A DNA stretch of 64,000 nt from Actinobacillus sp. GY-402 (GTDB lineage Bacteria; Pseudomonadota; Gammaproteobacteria; Enterobacterales; Pasteurellaceae), in the NCBI RefSeq assembly GCF_014843355.1, contig NZ_CP062137.1:868001-932000 (forward strand). Reading direction: 5' to 3'. Below, piece after piece: positions 9,936 to 20,162 of this stretch. The position numbers and the translations under genes were made by a program. Every line of letters starts with the position of its first letter. Positions within the stretch are counted from its first letter, which is position 1. The notes under the pieces are model-generated. The model was not told the DNA's origin. It did not search any database and saw only the letters and a list, made by a program, of their open reading frames with translations.

Positions 9936-10736
9936 ATGAAAGTTATCTCCTTTAACATTAACGGGTTACGCGCCAGACCTCATCAGTTAGAACAAGTTAT
10001 TGATATTCATCGGCCTGATATTTTAGGGCTACAGGAAATCAAAGTGGCGGACGAGCAATTTCCTTATGAACTTGTAGCGGATTTGGGTTATCACGTTTTT
10101 CATTACGGGCAAAAAGGTCATTACGGTGTGGCGTTATTGACTAAGCAGGAACCGAAAGCCGTGCGTCGCGGTTTTCCGACCGACGGCGAAGATGCGCAAC
10201 GCCGCATTATTATGGCGGATTTTGATACGGATTTCGGCTCCTTAACCGTGATTAACGGCTATTTCCCGCAGGGCGAAAGTCGCGCGCACGAAACCAAATT
10301 TCCGGCAAAGGCAAAATTTTATGCGGATTTACGTCGTTATGTGGCGGAGGATTTGCCTTGCGATAACGTAGTGATTATGGGCGATATGAATATCAGTCCG
10401 ACGGATTTGGATATCGGCATCGGCGAAGAAAACCGTAAACGTTGGCTGCGCACGGGCAAATGTTCGTTTTTACCGGAAGAACGGGAATGGTATCAGCATT
10501 TATACGATTTAGGTTTAGAAGATACTTTCCGCAAATTGAATCCGACGGTAAGCGACAAATTCTCATGGTTCGATTATCGTTCCAAAGGCTTTAACGAAAA
10601 CCGCGGGTTGCGAATCGATCATATTTTGGCCAATACAAAATTAGCGGAACATTGCACGGAAACCGGCATTGACTTAACTATCCGAGGCATGGAAAAACCT
10701 TCGGATCATGCACCGATTTGGGCGGTATTTAGCTGA
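9936..10736 (+). CDS. xthA: Exonuclease III (AP endonuclease)
   Basis: Mg-dependent 3'-5' dsDNA exonuclease and AP endonuclease of base-excision repair. The 266-aa product has [13 protein letters not shown] at the start, LGLQEIKV carrying the metal-binding glutamate, [14 protein letters not shown], and RIDHILAN with [10 protein letters not shown] at the C-terminus carrying the catalytic Asp-His pair. It overlaps the next gene by one base (TGATG). Confidence 0.95.
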   Translation: MKVISFNINGLRARPHQLEQVIDIHRPDILGLQEIKVADEQFPYELVADLGYHVFHYGQKGHYGVALLTKQEPKAVRRGFPTDGEDAQRRIIMADFDTDFGSLTVINGYFPQGESRAHETKFPAKAKFYADLRRYVAEDLPCDNVVIMGDMNISPTDLDIGIGEENRKRWLRTGKCSFLPEEREWYQHLYDLGLEDTFRKLNPTVSDKFSWFDYRSKGFNENRGLRIDHILANTKLAEHCTETGIDLTIRGMEKPSDHAPIWAVFS

Positions 10737-11518
10737 TGACTGATACAGAAAAGGAACAAAACTGGCAAACTTATCGTTCATTATTGAATGATAACATTGC
10801 GATTTTTACGGCAAACCTTGCCTTATTTACCGCTTACCCGAATCCGCAGTTAAGTTCTGTGGTGCAATTTTCGTTACCTTATCAACAGGATGAAAGCGGA
10901 TTGCCGACAACGGATGAATATCAAACGCTGATTCGTAAAATTTTTAAGGTATTAACCCAATTATCCGCGTTACCGAATACTTTATTTGCCGGGCATATTT
11001 TCAGCGACGGTATGGCGCGTTTGTATTTTTATACCCGGGACAGCGATGCATTTCAGTCCGTCCTGGCACAGTTTGAAGAAGTGGACAATGTAGAAGTGCA
11101 GCGTGATGAGGATTGGGATTTGTATTTTGATTTTCTGTTGCCTTCACCCTTAGAAATGAAAATTAATGCGACGGAAGAAGTGATTGAAATGCTGACGCAA
11201 AATAATCGTTCGTTAAGCGATACTTATTTGGTGGAGCATAGCTTCCATTTCGATCAGAAAGAAAAAATGCAGGCGTTTATCGAAAAAATGGGATTAAGCG
11301 ATATTCCGTTTAATCAAATTCAGTATACGGATCAACCCGTGCGTCTTGATGACGAGGATGACGAGGTCTACATATTAAAACTGGAACAGGAACTGACGCT
11401 GGATAACAGCGATATTTTCGTTTATGTGGAATCTTTTGAATATCTGGCAAAAGAGTTTTCGGGCGAATATCAGGGATGGGAATGCGACAATTTAGTAGAG
11501 GACGCGCAGCTAAATTAA
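10736..11518 (+). CDS. Conserved hypothetical protein, HI0040/DUF695-like
   Basis: Acidic 260-aa cytoplasmic protein of unknown function, without signal peptide or membrane segments. The pattern WQTYRSLLNDNIAIFTANLALF at the start and RLYFYTRDSDAFQSVLAQFEEVDNVEVQRDEDWDLYFDFLLP in the middle matches my memory of a DUF695-type family that sits beside xthA in Haemophilus (HI0040 beside HI0041). The start codon overlaps the xthA stop, so the two are translationally coupled; no function should be assumed from that. Confidence 0.75.
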   Translation: MTDTEKEQNWQTYRSLLNDNIAIFTANLALFTAYPNPQLSSVVQFSLPYQQDESGLPTTDEYQTLIRKIFKVLTQLSALPNTLFAGHIFSDGMARLYFYTRDSDAFQSVLAQFEEVDNVEVQRDEDWDLYFDFLLPSPLEMKINATEEVIEMLTQNNRSLSDTYLVEHSFHFDQKEKMQAFIEKMGLSDIPFNQIQYTDQPVRLDDEDDEVYILKLEQELTLDNSDIFVYVESFEYLAKEFSGEYQGWECDNLVEDAQLN

Positions 11519-11597
11519 CGACCGATTAAACCTTACTGGCATAATGCCGGAAATTGTGGTTTAATACGCTGAATTTTCATTGATTAACAGGTTAAAC

Positions 11598-12482
11598 ATG
11601 AGCTGGATAGATAAAATTTTTAGCAAAAAGCCGTCTTCGGATTCCCGCCGGGCAAACGTGCCGGAAGGCGTGTGGACGAAATGTACGGCGTGTGAACAGG
11701 TTTTATATCGCGATGAGTTAAAACGCCATTTAGAAGTTTGTCCGAAATGCGGTCATCATATGCGCATTGACGCCCGCGAACGTTTGGAATACCTGCTGGA
11801 CAAAGACAGCATGACGGAAATTGCAGCGGATTTAGAACCGAAAGATATTTTAAAATTTAAAGATTTAAAGAAATATAAAGATCGGCTTTCCGCCGCACAA
11901 AAAGATACCGGCGAAAAAGACGCATTGGTTGCGATGTACGGTACATTATACGGCATGCCGATTGTGGCCGCCGCATCAAATTTCGCTTTTATGGGCGGTT
12001 CTATGGGTTCCGTAGTCGGAGCAAAATTTGTTCGCGCCGCAGAAAAAGCCATGGAAAATAATTGTCCTTTCGTCTGTTTTTCCGCCTCCGGCGGCGCCCG
12101 CATGCAGGAAGCCTTAATTTCCTTAATGCAAATGGCAAAAACCAGCGCCGTACTGGCGAAAATGAAAGAAAAGGGCATACCGTTTATTTCCGTATTGACG
12201 GATCCGACTTTGGGCGGCGTATCCGCCAGTTTCGCCATGTTAGGTGATTTAAATATTGCCGAGCCGAAAGCTTTAATCGGTTTTGCCGGTCCGCGCGTTA
12301 TCGAACAAACCGTACGTGAAAAATTACCGGATGGCTTCCAGCGTGCCGAGTTTTTGTTGGAACACGGCGCCATTGATATGATCGTCAAACGTTCTGAAAT
12401 GCGTGAAAAACTAGCCAGTATATTGAGCAAGTTAATGAATAAACCGTCACCATTTTTAGAACCTGAAATTATTGCTGACTAG
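11598..12482 (+). CDS. accD: AccD, acetyl-CoA carboxylase carboxyltransferase beta subunit
   Basis: Beta subunit of the carboxyltransferase that makes malonyl-CoA for fatty acid synthesis. The 294-aa protein has the N-terminal zinc ribbon (Cys29, Cys32, Cys48, Cys51 in CTAC and CPKC) followed by a crotonase-fold domain with [11 protein letters not shown] and [19 protein letters not shown] 11598 gives the conserved start MSWIDKIF; an in-frame ATG 18 bases upstream is less likely. folC follows after 8 bases, the usual accD-folC operon. Confidence 0.95.
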   Translation: MSWIDKIFSKKPSSDSRRANVPEGVWTKCTACEQVLYRDELKRHLEVCPKCGHHMRIDARERLEYLLDKDSMTEIAADLEPKDILKFKDLKKYKDRLSAAQKDTGEKDALVAMYGTLYGMPIVAAASNFAFMGGSMGSVVGAKFVRAAEKAMENNCPFVCFSASGGARMQEALISLMQMAKTSAVLAKMKEKGIPFISVLTDPTLGGVSASFAMLGDLNIAEPKALIGFAGPRVIEQTVREKLPDGFQRAEFLLEHGAIDMIVKRSEMREKLASILSKLMNKPSPFLEPEIIAD

Positions 12483-12490
12483 GTAAAATC

Positions 12491-13813
12491 ATGCAACATC
12501 ATTTAAAAGCCACTTCGCCACTGAACGAGTGGCTTTCTTATTTGGAAAATAGCCACTTTAAAGCTATCGATTTAGGTCTGGAACGGGTTAAAACCGTCGC
12601 ACAGGAGTTGGATTTATTACGTCCTGCGCCTTATGTCGTGACTGTGGGCGGAACAAACGGCAAGGGAACAACTTGTCGTTTATTGGAAACGATGCTGATT
12701 AATGCCGGTTATCGGGTTGGTGTTTATTCGTCACCGCATTTGCTTCGTTATAACGAACGAGTGAGAATCCAAAATCAAGAATTACCGGATTTACAACACG
12801 CCGCATCTTTTGCTTTTATTAATGAACACAAAAGTCAATCTCTCACTTATTTTGAATTCAGTACGCTTTCCGCATTGCATTTATTCAAGCAAGCCAAAGT
12901 TGACGTGGCAATTTTGGAAGTCGGATTGGGCGGTCGTTTGGACGCCACTAATATTGTGGATGCCGACATGGCGATTATTACCAGCGTCGATATCGATCAT
13001 GTGGATTTTTTAGGCGATACCCGCGAGAAAATCGGATTCGAAAAAGCCGGTATTTTCCGTGCCGGTAAGTCCGTGATTATCGGAGAACCCGATTGTCCGC
13101 ACAGCATGCTGGAACAGGCGATGCGACTGAAATGTGCGGTTTCACGTAGAAATGCCGATTGGTCGTTTACACAGCAGGCGGAATCCTGGACATGGCAAAA
13201 CGTCGATAAAAAAGGTGTTAAAGTGCGGTTAGAAAATTTGCCGTTTTGCGATATTCCGTTGCCCAATGCGGCGACAGCATTAGCAGCCGTTCAAGCGTTG
13301 CCTTTTAATATTTCGGAAGCGGTTATCCGTCAATCTTTGCGGGAAGTGGAATTGATCGGACGCTTTCAAACGATTAAATCGACACAATTATCAACCCTTG
13401 CGGAATTAACAAACAAGCCTGTAGAGGCTTTACCGCAATTTATCATTGATGTAGGGCACAATCCGCATGCCGCAAAATATTTAAGCGAAAAATTGACCGC
13501 ACTTCGTTCTCGGATTTCAGGCAAAATTATTGCGGTTTGCGGAATTTTGAAGGATAAAGACGCCGCCGGCGTGCTGACGCCTTTGTTACCGGTTATAGAC
13601 GAATGGATTTGCGTCACCTTAACGGGCGAACGCGGACAAACAGGGGAGTTGCTAAGTCAAAAACTTCGGACAATCGCCCTTGACGTACGCCCGGAAATCT
13701 GCCGTTCGGTGCAAGAGGGAGTAAAAAGTGCGGTCAAAAAATCCCATAAAAATGACGTGGTGATAGTATTCGGTTCCTTTCACACTGTGGGCGAATTTTT
13801 ACAGTTATTGTGA
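12491..13813 (+). CDS. folC: FolC, folylpolyglutamate/dihydrofolate synthase
   Basis: Adds glutamate to dihydropteroate and to reduced folates. The 440-aa protein shows the Mur-ligase ATP loop GGTNGKGTTCR, the SPHLLRYNERVRI folate-binding segment, LEVGLGGRLDATN, and a C-terminal domain with DVGHNPHAA. Several uptake signals lie inside the gene, two of them in the second half. It is co-transcribed with accD and ends at a bidirectional terminator shared with the convergent phosphatase gene. Confidence 0.94.
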   Translation: MQHHLKATSPLNEWLSYLENSHFKAIDLGLERVKTVAQELDLLRPAPYVVTVGGTNGKGTTCRLLETMLINAGYRVGVYSSPHLLRYNERVRIQNQELPDLQHAASFAFINEHKSQSLTYFEFSTLSALHLFKQAKVDVAILEVGLGGRLDATNIVDADMAIITSVDIDHVDFLGDTREKIGFEKAGIFRAGKSVIIGEPDCPHSMLEQAMRLKCAVSRRNADWSFTQQAESWTWQNVDKKGVKVRLENLPFCDIPLPNAATALAAVQALPFNISEAVIRQSLREVELIGRFQTIKSTQLSTLAELTNKPVEALPQFIIDVGHNPHAAKYLSEKLTALRSRISGKIIAVCGILKDKDAAGVLTPLLPVIDEWICVTLTGERGQTGELLSQKLRTIALDVRPEICRSVQEGVKSAVKKSHKNDVVIVFGSFHTVGEFLQLL

Positions 13814-13830
13814 AAATCGGATAAAATGAA

Positions 13831-13853
13831 AAGGCGCCATTAAGCGCCTTTTT
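13831..13853. terminator. Bidirectional terminator between folC and the gpmB-like gene
   Basis: AAGGCGC/GCGCCTT stem with a 6-nt loop and T runs on both strands, between two convergent genes. Confidence 0.85.
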
Positions 13854-13855
13854 CA

Positions 13856-14500
13856 TCATTGTAAATGACGGGTATCGTTTACTTTTTCCACGATAAATCG
13901 CCCCGAATCCGCTTGTCCGTTTCGAACGTAACGTACGATATTAATCGACGTATTTTTCATCGCTTCGCTTCTGCCGGGATCGCGATGGGTCTGCCAGGTG
14001 GCGCCGCCGAATATCGCCATTAATAAACGCACGGTATGCCCGTGAGACACAATTAAAATATTGCCGTTATCATGAATTCGGATAATGTCATCGATGGCTT
14101 TCGTGGTGCGGTCGGCTAACTGTTCCCAGGTTTCGCCGCCGTTGGTCAGCGCTCTGTAATTAATCGGATCCGAAACCATTTGTTGGAATTCTTGGGTTTG
14201 ACGGATTAATTCCACATTAGTGCCTTCCCAAGAACCGAAATAATGTTCGTTTAACCCGTTATGCTGAAAAAGCGGTACGTCCCGTCCGTCTAAAATATGA
14301 TTGGCGGTATCGATAGTACGTTGCAAACAGCTTGAATAGGCGGCGACAAACGGCACCTTATTTAGCGCCAATCCCGTGAGTTTTGCGCCTTTCACGCCTT
14401 CTTCGGTCAGGTCGGAATTGCCCCAACCCTGCATTAAGCCCTGTTCGTTCCAGACCGTTCTGCCGTGACGGATAAGATAAAATCGAATATCTTTTTTCAT
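13856..14500 (-). CDS. gpmB: Histidine phosphatase family protein (GpmB/CobC-like)
   Basis: Member of the phosphoglycerate-mutase-like phosphatase superfamily. The 214-aa protein has the phosphohistidine motif LIRHGRTVWNEQG at residues 9-21, the second catalytic histidine in VSHGHTVRLL, and HYFGSWEGTNVELI. The length fits GpmB, but substrates of this group differ widely and phosphatase rather than mutase activity is likely. It is a single gene with a promoter region 14501-14631 shared divergently with pepN. Confidence 0.8.
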   Translation of the reverse strand: MKKDIRFYLIRHGRTVWNEQGLMQGWGNSDLTEEGVKGAKLTGLALNKVPFVAAYSSCLQRTIDTANHILDGRDVPLFQHNGLNEHYFGSWEGTNVELIRQTQEFQQMVSDPINYRALTNGGETWEQLADRTTKAIDDIIRIHDNGNILIVSHGHTVRLLMAIFGGATWQTHRDPGRSEAMKNTSINIVRYVRNGQADSGRFIVEKVNDTRHLQ

Positions 14501-14631
14501 GACTGTTCCTTATTTTTGTAAATACGATTTTACAGGATTCTTAGCGCAATGAAAATTTAAAAATACTTTGCAACTTTGGCTTAAAAAATTTATCCTAAAC
14601 AGAAATTTTTTATCGTTTAACGGATGTTTTT

Positions 14632-17244
14632 ATGCACGCGAAAGCTAAATACCGCAAAGATTATAAAACCCCTGATTTCACCGCAACAGATATTTTCCTT
14701 GATTTTCAACTCGATCCGCAACACACCGTGGTTACCGCTAAAACCCGGTTCCAACGTCTTAATTCCGAAAGTACAATCCTGCGTTTAGACGGTCACAGTT
14801 TCCAATTCGCTTCAATTAAATTTAACGGTAGCGATTTTTCCGCCTATAAACAAGACGGCGAAAGTTTAACTTTGACGTTACCCGAAGAAAGTGCGGAAGA
14901 TTTTGAACTAGAAATTGTAACAATTCTGGTGCCGGCCGAAAATACTTCATTACAAGGTTTATACCAATCGGGCGCGGGAATTTGTACTCAATGCGAAGCG
15001 GAAGGTTTCCGCCAGATTACTTATTCTTTAGACCGCCCGGATGTGCTGGCGCGTTATCAGGTAAAAATTACCGCGGATAAAACCCGTTATCCGATTTTGC
15101 TTTCCAACGGAAACCGTATTGCAAGCGGTGAATCGGATAAAGGTCAACATTGGGTGGAATGGCAGGATCCATTCCCGAAACCGAGTTATTTATTTGCATT
15201 GGTCGCAGGTGATTTTGATGTGTTGCAAGATGAATTTACCACCCGCAGCGGACGCAAAGTGGCATTGGAGCTTTATGTAGACCGCGGCAATCTGAATCGC
15301 GCCGATTGGGCGATGCGAAGCCTGAAAAAAGCCATGAAATGGGATGAGGAACGTTTCGGACTGGAATACGATCTGGATATTTACATGATTGTGGCGGTAG
15401 ATTTCTTCAATATGGGCGCCATGGAAAATAAAGGTCTGAATATATTCAATTCCAAATATGTGCTTGCCAATGCGCAAACGGCGACAGATGAAGATTATTT
15501 AGCGATTGAATCGGTGATCGGACATGAATATTTTCATAACTGGACCGGTAATCGCGTCACTTGCCGGGATTGGTTTCAATTAAGTTTGAAGGAAGGCTTG
15601 ACAGTGTTCCGCGATCAGGAATTTTCATCGGATACCGGTTCCCGTGCGGTAAATCGCATTAATAACGTCAAATTCCTGCGCACGGCACAATTTGCCGAAG
15701 ACGCCAGTCCGATGTCTCATCCGATTCGTCCGGAAAAAGTGTTGGAAATGAATAACTTCTATACGATGACCATCTATGAAAAAGGGGCGGAAGTCATTCG
15801 TATGATGCACACGTTACTAGGCGAAAAACGCTTCCAACAAGGTATGCAGCTTTATATTGCGGAAAATGACGGTAAAGCTGCCACCTGCGAAGATTTTGTT
15901 TCGGCGATGGAACGCGCGTCCGGCGTGAATTTAACGCAATTCCGCCGTTGGTATAGTCAATCCGGTACGCCTAAATTAACGATTTCCGACAGCTACGACG
16001 AGAAAAAACATACTTATCAGCTGATTGTTTCGCAACTGACACCGCCGACGGCGGATCAAATGGATAAAGTGAATTTGCACATTCCGTTAAAAATCGCCTT
16101 ATACGACAAAAGCGGCATTCCGATTACCTTGCTGAACAACGGCGACGTGGTGAGCGATGTCCTGAACGTAACGCAAAAAGAGCAGGTATTTGAATTCCAT
16201 TCCGTCAGTTCACGTCCCGTGCCGGCGTTATTATGTGATTTTTCGGCGCCGGTGAAGCTGGATTATCATTACAGCACGGAACAACTGATCACCTTATTGA
16301 AATTCGCACAAAACGAATTTGTGCGTTGGGACGCGATGCAAATGCTGTTTGCCGCGGAATTGCGCCGCAATTTAACCGCCAGTCAGCAAGGTGAAGATCT
16401 CACATTTTCTGCGGAAATTTTGACCGCACTTTCCCACGTGTTGGCCAATTACAAAGAGAATGTGGAACTTACCACGCTGATTCTGACTTTGCCGAAAGAA
16501 ACGGAATTTGCCGAGCTATTCAAAACCATTGATCCGGACGGCATTGTTGCCGTACGCGATTTTATGCAACGAACTATTGCGGAAAATTTACGATCTCAAC
16601 TGCTTGAAACCTATAATGCCATTCAGCAGGAAGAATATCGTATCGATATTCGGGACATTGCCTTGCGCAGTTTGAAAAATATTTGCCTGCAATACTTAGC
16701 TTTCACGGAAACCGGCAATTTAATTGTCAACAAGCATTATCTGCATGCCAATAACATGACGGACACGCTGGCCGCATTAACGGCCGCAACCAAAGCTCAG
16801 CTCGGCTGTCGTGAAAACCTACTGCGCGATTTTGAAGAAAAATGGCAGCATGACGGACTGGTTATGGACAAATGGTTTGCCTTGCAGGCAACCCGTCCGG
16901 ACAGCAATGTCTTGGAACTGGTGCAGCATCTCATGCTGCATCCGAGTTTCAACTTTAATAATCCGAATCGCTTACGCGCTTTGGTGGCAAGTTTCGCCAA
17001 CCAAAATTTAAAAGCGTTTCATGCCGCGAACGGTTCGGGTTATCGCTTCCTGACTGACATTTTGATTAAGCTGAACGAAACCAATCCGCAGGTGGCGGCG
17101 CGCTTAGTCGAACCGCTTATTCGCTTCAACCGTTATGACAGCCAGCGTCAGACCTTAATGAAACGCGCACTGGAACGTTTAAGCGAAGTGGAAGATCTAT
17201 CCAAAGATTTATACGAAAAAATTGATAAAGCGTTAAACGCCTGA
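14632..17244 (+). CDS. pepN: PepN, aminopeptidase N
   Basis: Broad-specificity M1 zinc aminopeptidase of the cytoplasm. The 870-aa length matches the family. It contains the exopeptidase motif GAMENKG, the zinc site HEYFHNWTGNRVTCRDWFQ with the downstream ligand glutamate in LSLKEGLTVFRDQEF, and the alpha-helical C-terminal domain typical of the E. coli enzyme. It begins MHAKAKYRKDYKTPDF, matching the expected N-terminus. Confidence 0.96.
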   Translation: MHAKAKYRKDYKTPDFTATDIFLDFQLDPQHTVVTAKTRFQRLNSESTILRLDGHSFQFASIKFNGSDFSAYKQDGESLTLTLPEESAEDFELEIVTILVPAENTSLQGLYQSGAGICTQCEAEGFRQITYSLDRPDVLARYQVKITADKTRYPILLSNGNRIASGESDKGQHWVEWQDPFPKPSYLFALVAGDFDVLQDEFTTRSGRKVALELYVDRGNLNRADWAMRSLKKAMKWDEERFGLEYDLDIYMIVAVDFFNMGAMENKGLNIFNSKYVLANAQTATDEDYLAIESVIGHEYFHNWTGNRVTCRDWFQLSLKEGLTVFRDQEFSSDTGSRAVNRINNVKFLRTAQFAEDASPMSHPIRPEKVLEMNNFYTMTIYEKGAEVIRMMHTLLGEKRFQQGMQLYIAENDGKAATCEDFVSAMERASGVNLTQFRRWYSQSGTPKLTISDSYDEKKHTYQLIVSQLTPPTADQMDKVNLHIPLKIALYDKSGIPITLLNNGDVVSDVLNVTQKEQVFEFHSVSSRPVPALLCDFSAPVKLDYHYSTEQLITLLKFAQNEFVRWDAMQMLFAAELRRNLTASQQGEDLTFSAEILTALSHVLANYKENVELTTLILTLPKETEFAELFKTIDPDGIVAVRDFMQRTIAENLRSQLLETYNAIQQEEYRIDIRDIALRSLKNICLQYLAFTETGNLIVNKHYLHANNMTDTLAALTAATKAQLGCRENLLRDFEEKWQHDGLVMDKWFALQATRPDSNVLELVQHLMLHPSFNFNNPNRLRALVASFANQNLKAFHAANGSGYRFLTDILIKLNETNPQVAARLVEPLIRFNRYDSQRQTLMKRALERLSEVEDLSKDLYEKIDKALNA

Positions 17245-17298
17245 GCGAACAAATTTTATAGTTAACCGTAAGATATAGAGAAACGTAGAGAACATAAA

Positions 17299-18321
17299 AT
17301 GTTATATCCACTTATTCGAAAAGGCATTTTTGCGTTAGAACCTGAAACTGCTCACGATCTGGTGATAAAAGCGTTGCACATAGCGGGCTATCCGCTGTTG
17401 AACCGCGCATTGAAAGCGTTGCTTGGTTGCCCGCAGGGAGCGGAAAAAACGGTCATGGGCGTGAAGTTTAAAAACCCTATCGGATTAGCCGCCGGCGCGG
17501 ATAAAAACGGCGAAGCGATTGACGGTTTCGGCGCCATGGGCTTCGGCTTTATCGAAGTGGGTACCGTTACGCCGTTGGCTCAAGACGGCAATGCCAAACC
17601 CCGTCAATTCCGGATTGTGGAAGCGGAAGGAATTATTAATCGCAACGGTTTTAATAATTACGGCATCGATCACCTGATCGAAAATGTCAATAAATCCCAT
17701 TATGACGGCACCTTGGGAATCAATATCGGTAAAAATAAAATTACCCCCATTGAACACGGCAAAGACGATTATATTTTCTGCCTGAATAAAGCTTACAATT
17801 ATGCGGATTACATTACGGTGAATATTTCTTCGCCGAATACGCCGGATTTGCGGACTTTACAATACGGTGACGCATTGGAAGATTTGCTGAAAGGTATCAA
17901 ACAACGGCAAAAAATCCTGGCGGACCAGTACAACAAATATGTTCCTATTGCGTTGAAAATTGCGCCAGATCTCACAGAAGCCGAATTAGTGCAAATCGCC
18001 GATACGGTTCGCCGTCATCAAATGGATGGCGTTATTGCGACCAACACCACGGTTTCCCGCGATACCGTGCAAGGCATGAAAAATGCAACGGAAACCGGCG
18101 GCTTAAGCGGCAAACCGCTGCAACATAAAAGTACGGAAATCATTCGTCGTTTGCATCAGGAACTGAAAGGCGACATTCCGATTATCGGCAGCGGCGGTAT
18201 TGACGGCGTGCAAAACGCACGGGAAAAAATGGCAGCTGGCGCCGAATTATTACAGATTTATTCCGGATTGATTTATCACGGTCCCGCATTAGTCAAAGCT
18301 TTGGTGCAAGCCATCAAATAG
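17299..18321 (+). CDS. pyrD: PyrD, dihydroorotate dehydrogenase (class 2)
   Basis: Quinone-linked FMN enzyme of pyrimidine synthesis, peripheral on the inner membrane. The 340-aa protein has the N-terminal amphipathic extension ([20 protein letters not shown]) of class 2 enzymes, [43 protein letters not shown] with the catalytic serine, and [16 protein letters not shown]. It is followed by a terminator formed of two inverted uptake signals. Confidence 0.96.
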   Translation: MLYPLIRKGIFALEPETAHDLVIKALHIAGYPLLNRALKALLGCPQGAEKTVMGVKFKNPIGLAAGADKNGEAIDGFGAMGFGFIEVGTVTPLAQDGNAKPRQFRIVEAEGIINRNGFNNYGIDHLIENVNKSHYDGTLGINIGKNKITPIEHGKDDYIFCLNKAYNYADYITVNISSPNTPDLRTLQYGDALEDLLKGIKQRQKILADQYNKYVPIALKIAPDLTEAELVQIADTVRRHQMDGVIATNTTVSRDTVQGMKNATETGGLSGKPLQHKSTEIIRRLHQELKGDIPIIGSGGIDGVQNAREKMAAGAELLQIYSGLIYHGPALVKALVQAIK

Positions 18322-18335
18322 CGTTCGCGCAAAGC

Positions 18336-18366
18336 AAAAAGTGCGGTCAAATTTCACCGCACTTTT
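18336..18366 (+). terminator. Terminator from an inverted uptake-signal pair after pyrD
   Basis: AAAAGTGCGGT and ACCGCACTTTT flank a short loop; both arms are complete uptake signals. Confidence 0.85.
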
Positions 18367-18403
18367 CTGTTATGCGCCATCCTACATCTTAAATTGCCAT
18401 AAT

Positions 18404-19246
18404 ATGACGAAAAAAGTTTACGATCTCCACACCCACAGCACCGCTTCAGACGGAACATTAACACCGACGGAATTGGTTCAACGAGCCGCCGAACAGCAGG
18501 TTAGCGTATTGGCGCTGACGGATCACGATAGCGTTTCAGGATTGACGGAAGCCCGAATTGCGGCGAAATCCGCAGGAATCCGGTTGATTAACGGGGTAGA
18601 GGTGTCAACGGAATGGGAAAACCGCGGCATTCATATTGTGGGATTAGGATTTGATAAAACTCATCAAAATTTGACCGCACTTTTGCAGCAACAGGCGCAA
18701 GTGCGTCATCAACGTGCATTGGAAATCGGGTTAAAGCTGGAAAAAGTCGGCATTCCGAATGCTTTCGACGGCGCAAAAAAACTGGCGGACGGAGAAGTCA
18801 CCCGCGCGCATTTCGCCCGTTATTTGGTGCAGATAGGCGAAGTGAAAAATGAAGCTCAGGCATTCAAAAAATATCTTGCCCAGGGTAAGCCTTGCTTTGT
18901 TAAATCCGGCTGGGCGACGATTCCGCTTGCGATTGAAACTATTCATCAGGCGGGCGGTCTGGCCGTGCTGGCTCACCCTTTGCGTTACACCATGACGAAC
19001 CGCTGGTTGCGACGTTTAATTGACGAATTCAAACAATGGGGTGGGGACGGCATTGAAGTTTCCGGTTGCGGACAAACGCCGGATCAGCGTCATTTACTGG
19101 CGCGTTGGGCAAATGAATTCGGACTGTTAGGCTCCGTCGGTTCGGATTTTCATTTTCCCTGCGGTTGGATTGAAATCGGTAAGTCATTGTTTTTGCCTGA
19201 AAACGTCACGCCGATTTGGACGGAATTAAATGAAAAAAGCGGATAA
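18404..19246 (+). CDS. TrpH/YciV PHP-domain exonuclease (RNase AM type)
   Basis: PHP-domain metal-dependent hydrolase; E. coli members act as 5'-3' exonucleases on RNA and ssDNA and mature 23S rRNA ends. The 280-aa product starts with the metal-binding DLHTHSTASDGTLTP and continues with LTDHDSVSG and GVEVSTEWENRGIHIVGL; the later ligands appear in VLAHPLRYT and VGSDFHFP. ATG 18404 gives the conserved start MTKKVYDLHTH; an in-frame start upstream runs through the pyrD terminator and is unlikely. Confidence 0.88.
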   Translation: MTKKVYDLHTHSTASDGTLTPTELVQRAAEQQVSVLALTDHDSVSGLTEARIAAKSAGIRLINGVEVSTEWENRGIHIVGLGFDKTHQNLTALLQQQAQVRHQRALEIGLKLEKVGIPNAFDGAKKLADGEVTRAHFARYLVQIGEVKNEAQAFKKYLAQGKPCFVKSGWATIPLAIETIHQAGGLAVLAHPLRYTMTNRWLRRLIDEFKQWGGDGIEVSGCGQTPDQRHLLARWANEFGLLGSVGSDFHFPCGWIEIGKSLFLPENVTPIWTELNEKSG

Positions 19247-19259
19247 ATTTATCCGCTTT
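19236..19259. terminator. Palindromic terminator at the trpH stop codon
   Basis: AAAGCGGAT AAATTT ATCCGCTTT is a perfect 24-bp palindrome containing the trpH stop; it lies between convergent genes and could end both transcripts. Confidence 0.65.
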
Positions 19260-19277
19260 GCCAATTTCATCGTACGT

Positions 19278-19829
19278 TCAGAGATAGCGCACAAATTTGT
19301 CCGGATTGACGGGTTTCGGCTCTTTATCCGGTTGACTTTTTGCCGTCCCCAGCATAATCAATGCTATTACTTTATCAGTAGCGCCGCATTCAAAGGCTTG
19401 ACGCAGAGCAGAGCCGTCCACCCATTTCCCGGTTATCCAGACATTATCAAAACCTAAATTTTGCGCCGCCAGCTGAATGCTGTAAGTCGCACAACCTGCG
19501 GTTAACATTTGTTCCCAGGCCGGCACTTTTTCGATAGTTTTATCAATTTTTGCAACGACCGCAATGACCATCGGTTGTCCACAAATTTTTTCCACTTTCG
19601 CCGCTTGTTTTTCATCTAAATTCAGCTCTTGCGCAGCCGCTTTTAATAACACTTCAAGCCGTTTCAGTCCTTCGCCTTCGATAACAACAAAGCGATAGGG
19701 TTGTAATTTACCGTGATCCGGTGCGCGAAATGCGGCCTGAAATATTTGCGCCAGCTGCTCGGCGTTCGGCGCGGGATGCGTCAGCTTTTTATTCGAACGG
19801 CGATGTAGCAATAATTCTAAAGTATCCAT
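19278..19829 (-). CDS. YdjA-type nitroreductase
   Basis: FMN-dependent NAD(P)H oxidoreductase of the small nitroreductase family. The 183-aa protein begins DTLELLLHRRSNKKLTHPAP, has the FMN-binding segment FRAPDHGKLQPYRFVVIEGEGL and ends in a helix with DKEPKPVNPDKFVRYL. The physiological substrate is unknown. It is monocistronic and convergent with trpH. Confidence 0.88.
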   Translation of the reverse strand: MDTLELLLHRRSNKKLTHPAPNAEQLAQIFQAAFRAPDHGKLQPYRFVVIEGEGLKRLEVLLKAAAQELNLDEKQAAKVEKICGQPMVIAVVAKIDKTIEKVPAWEQMLTAGCATYSIQLAAQNLGFDNVWITGKWVDGSALRQAFECGATDKVIALIMLGTAKSQPDKEPKPVNPDKFVRYL

Positions 19830-20162
19830 TTTGTTTTATCCTAAAAAGTGCGGTGAAAAAATCGAGAGTTTTTTGCGTTAAAATTACGCATTATTTTCAC
19901 TGAATTATATCTGCCAAAAACGTTTAATGTTATATATCAACGCATTAATTTTATCATAATCAATAAAATCGGCGGCAGTTCGGACAAAAAAGTGCGGTTA
20001 AATTTTTAATCGTTTTTGTAAAATACAAGGTTATCAAGTGACGATGTCACAATAATGTTAACTCAATTTAAGCCGTCGTCCGAATGCAGAAAACAGGTGA
20101 GTTTTGCTGAAAATATGGTAACATTAACGGCGAATTTTCATTAACTTTTTATAGGAAATACT
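19830..20162. promoter_or_regulatory. Non-coding stretch upstream of dapD
   Basis: No convincing gene. It holds two uptake signals (AAAAAGTGCGGT near 19846 and near 19989), an AT-rich tract, and the likely dapD promoter region with AGGAAATACT as ribosome site directly before the dapD start. I see no riboswitch fold that I can support. Confidence 0.5.
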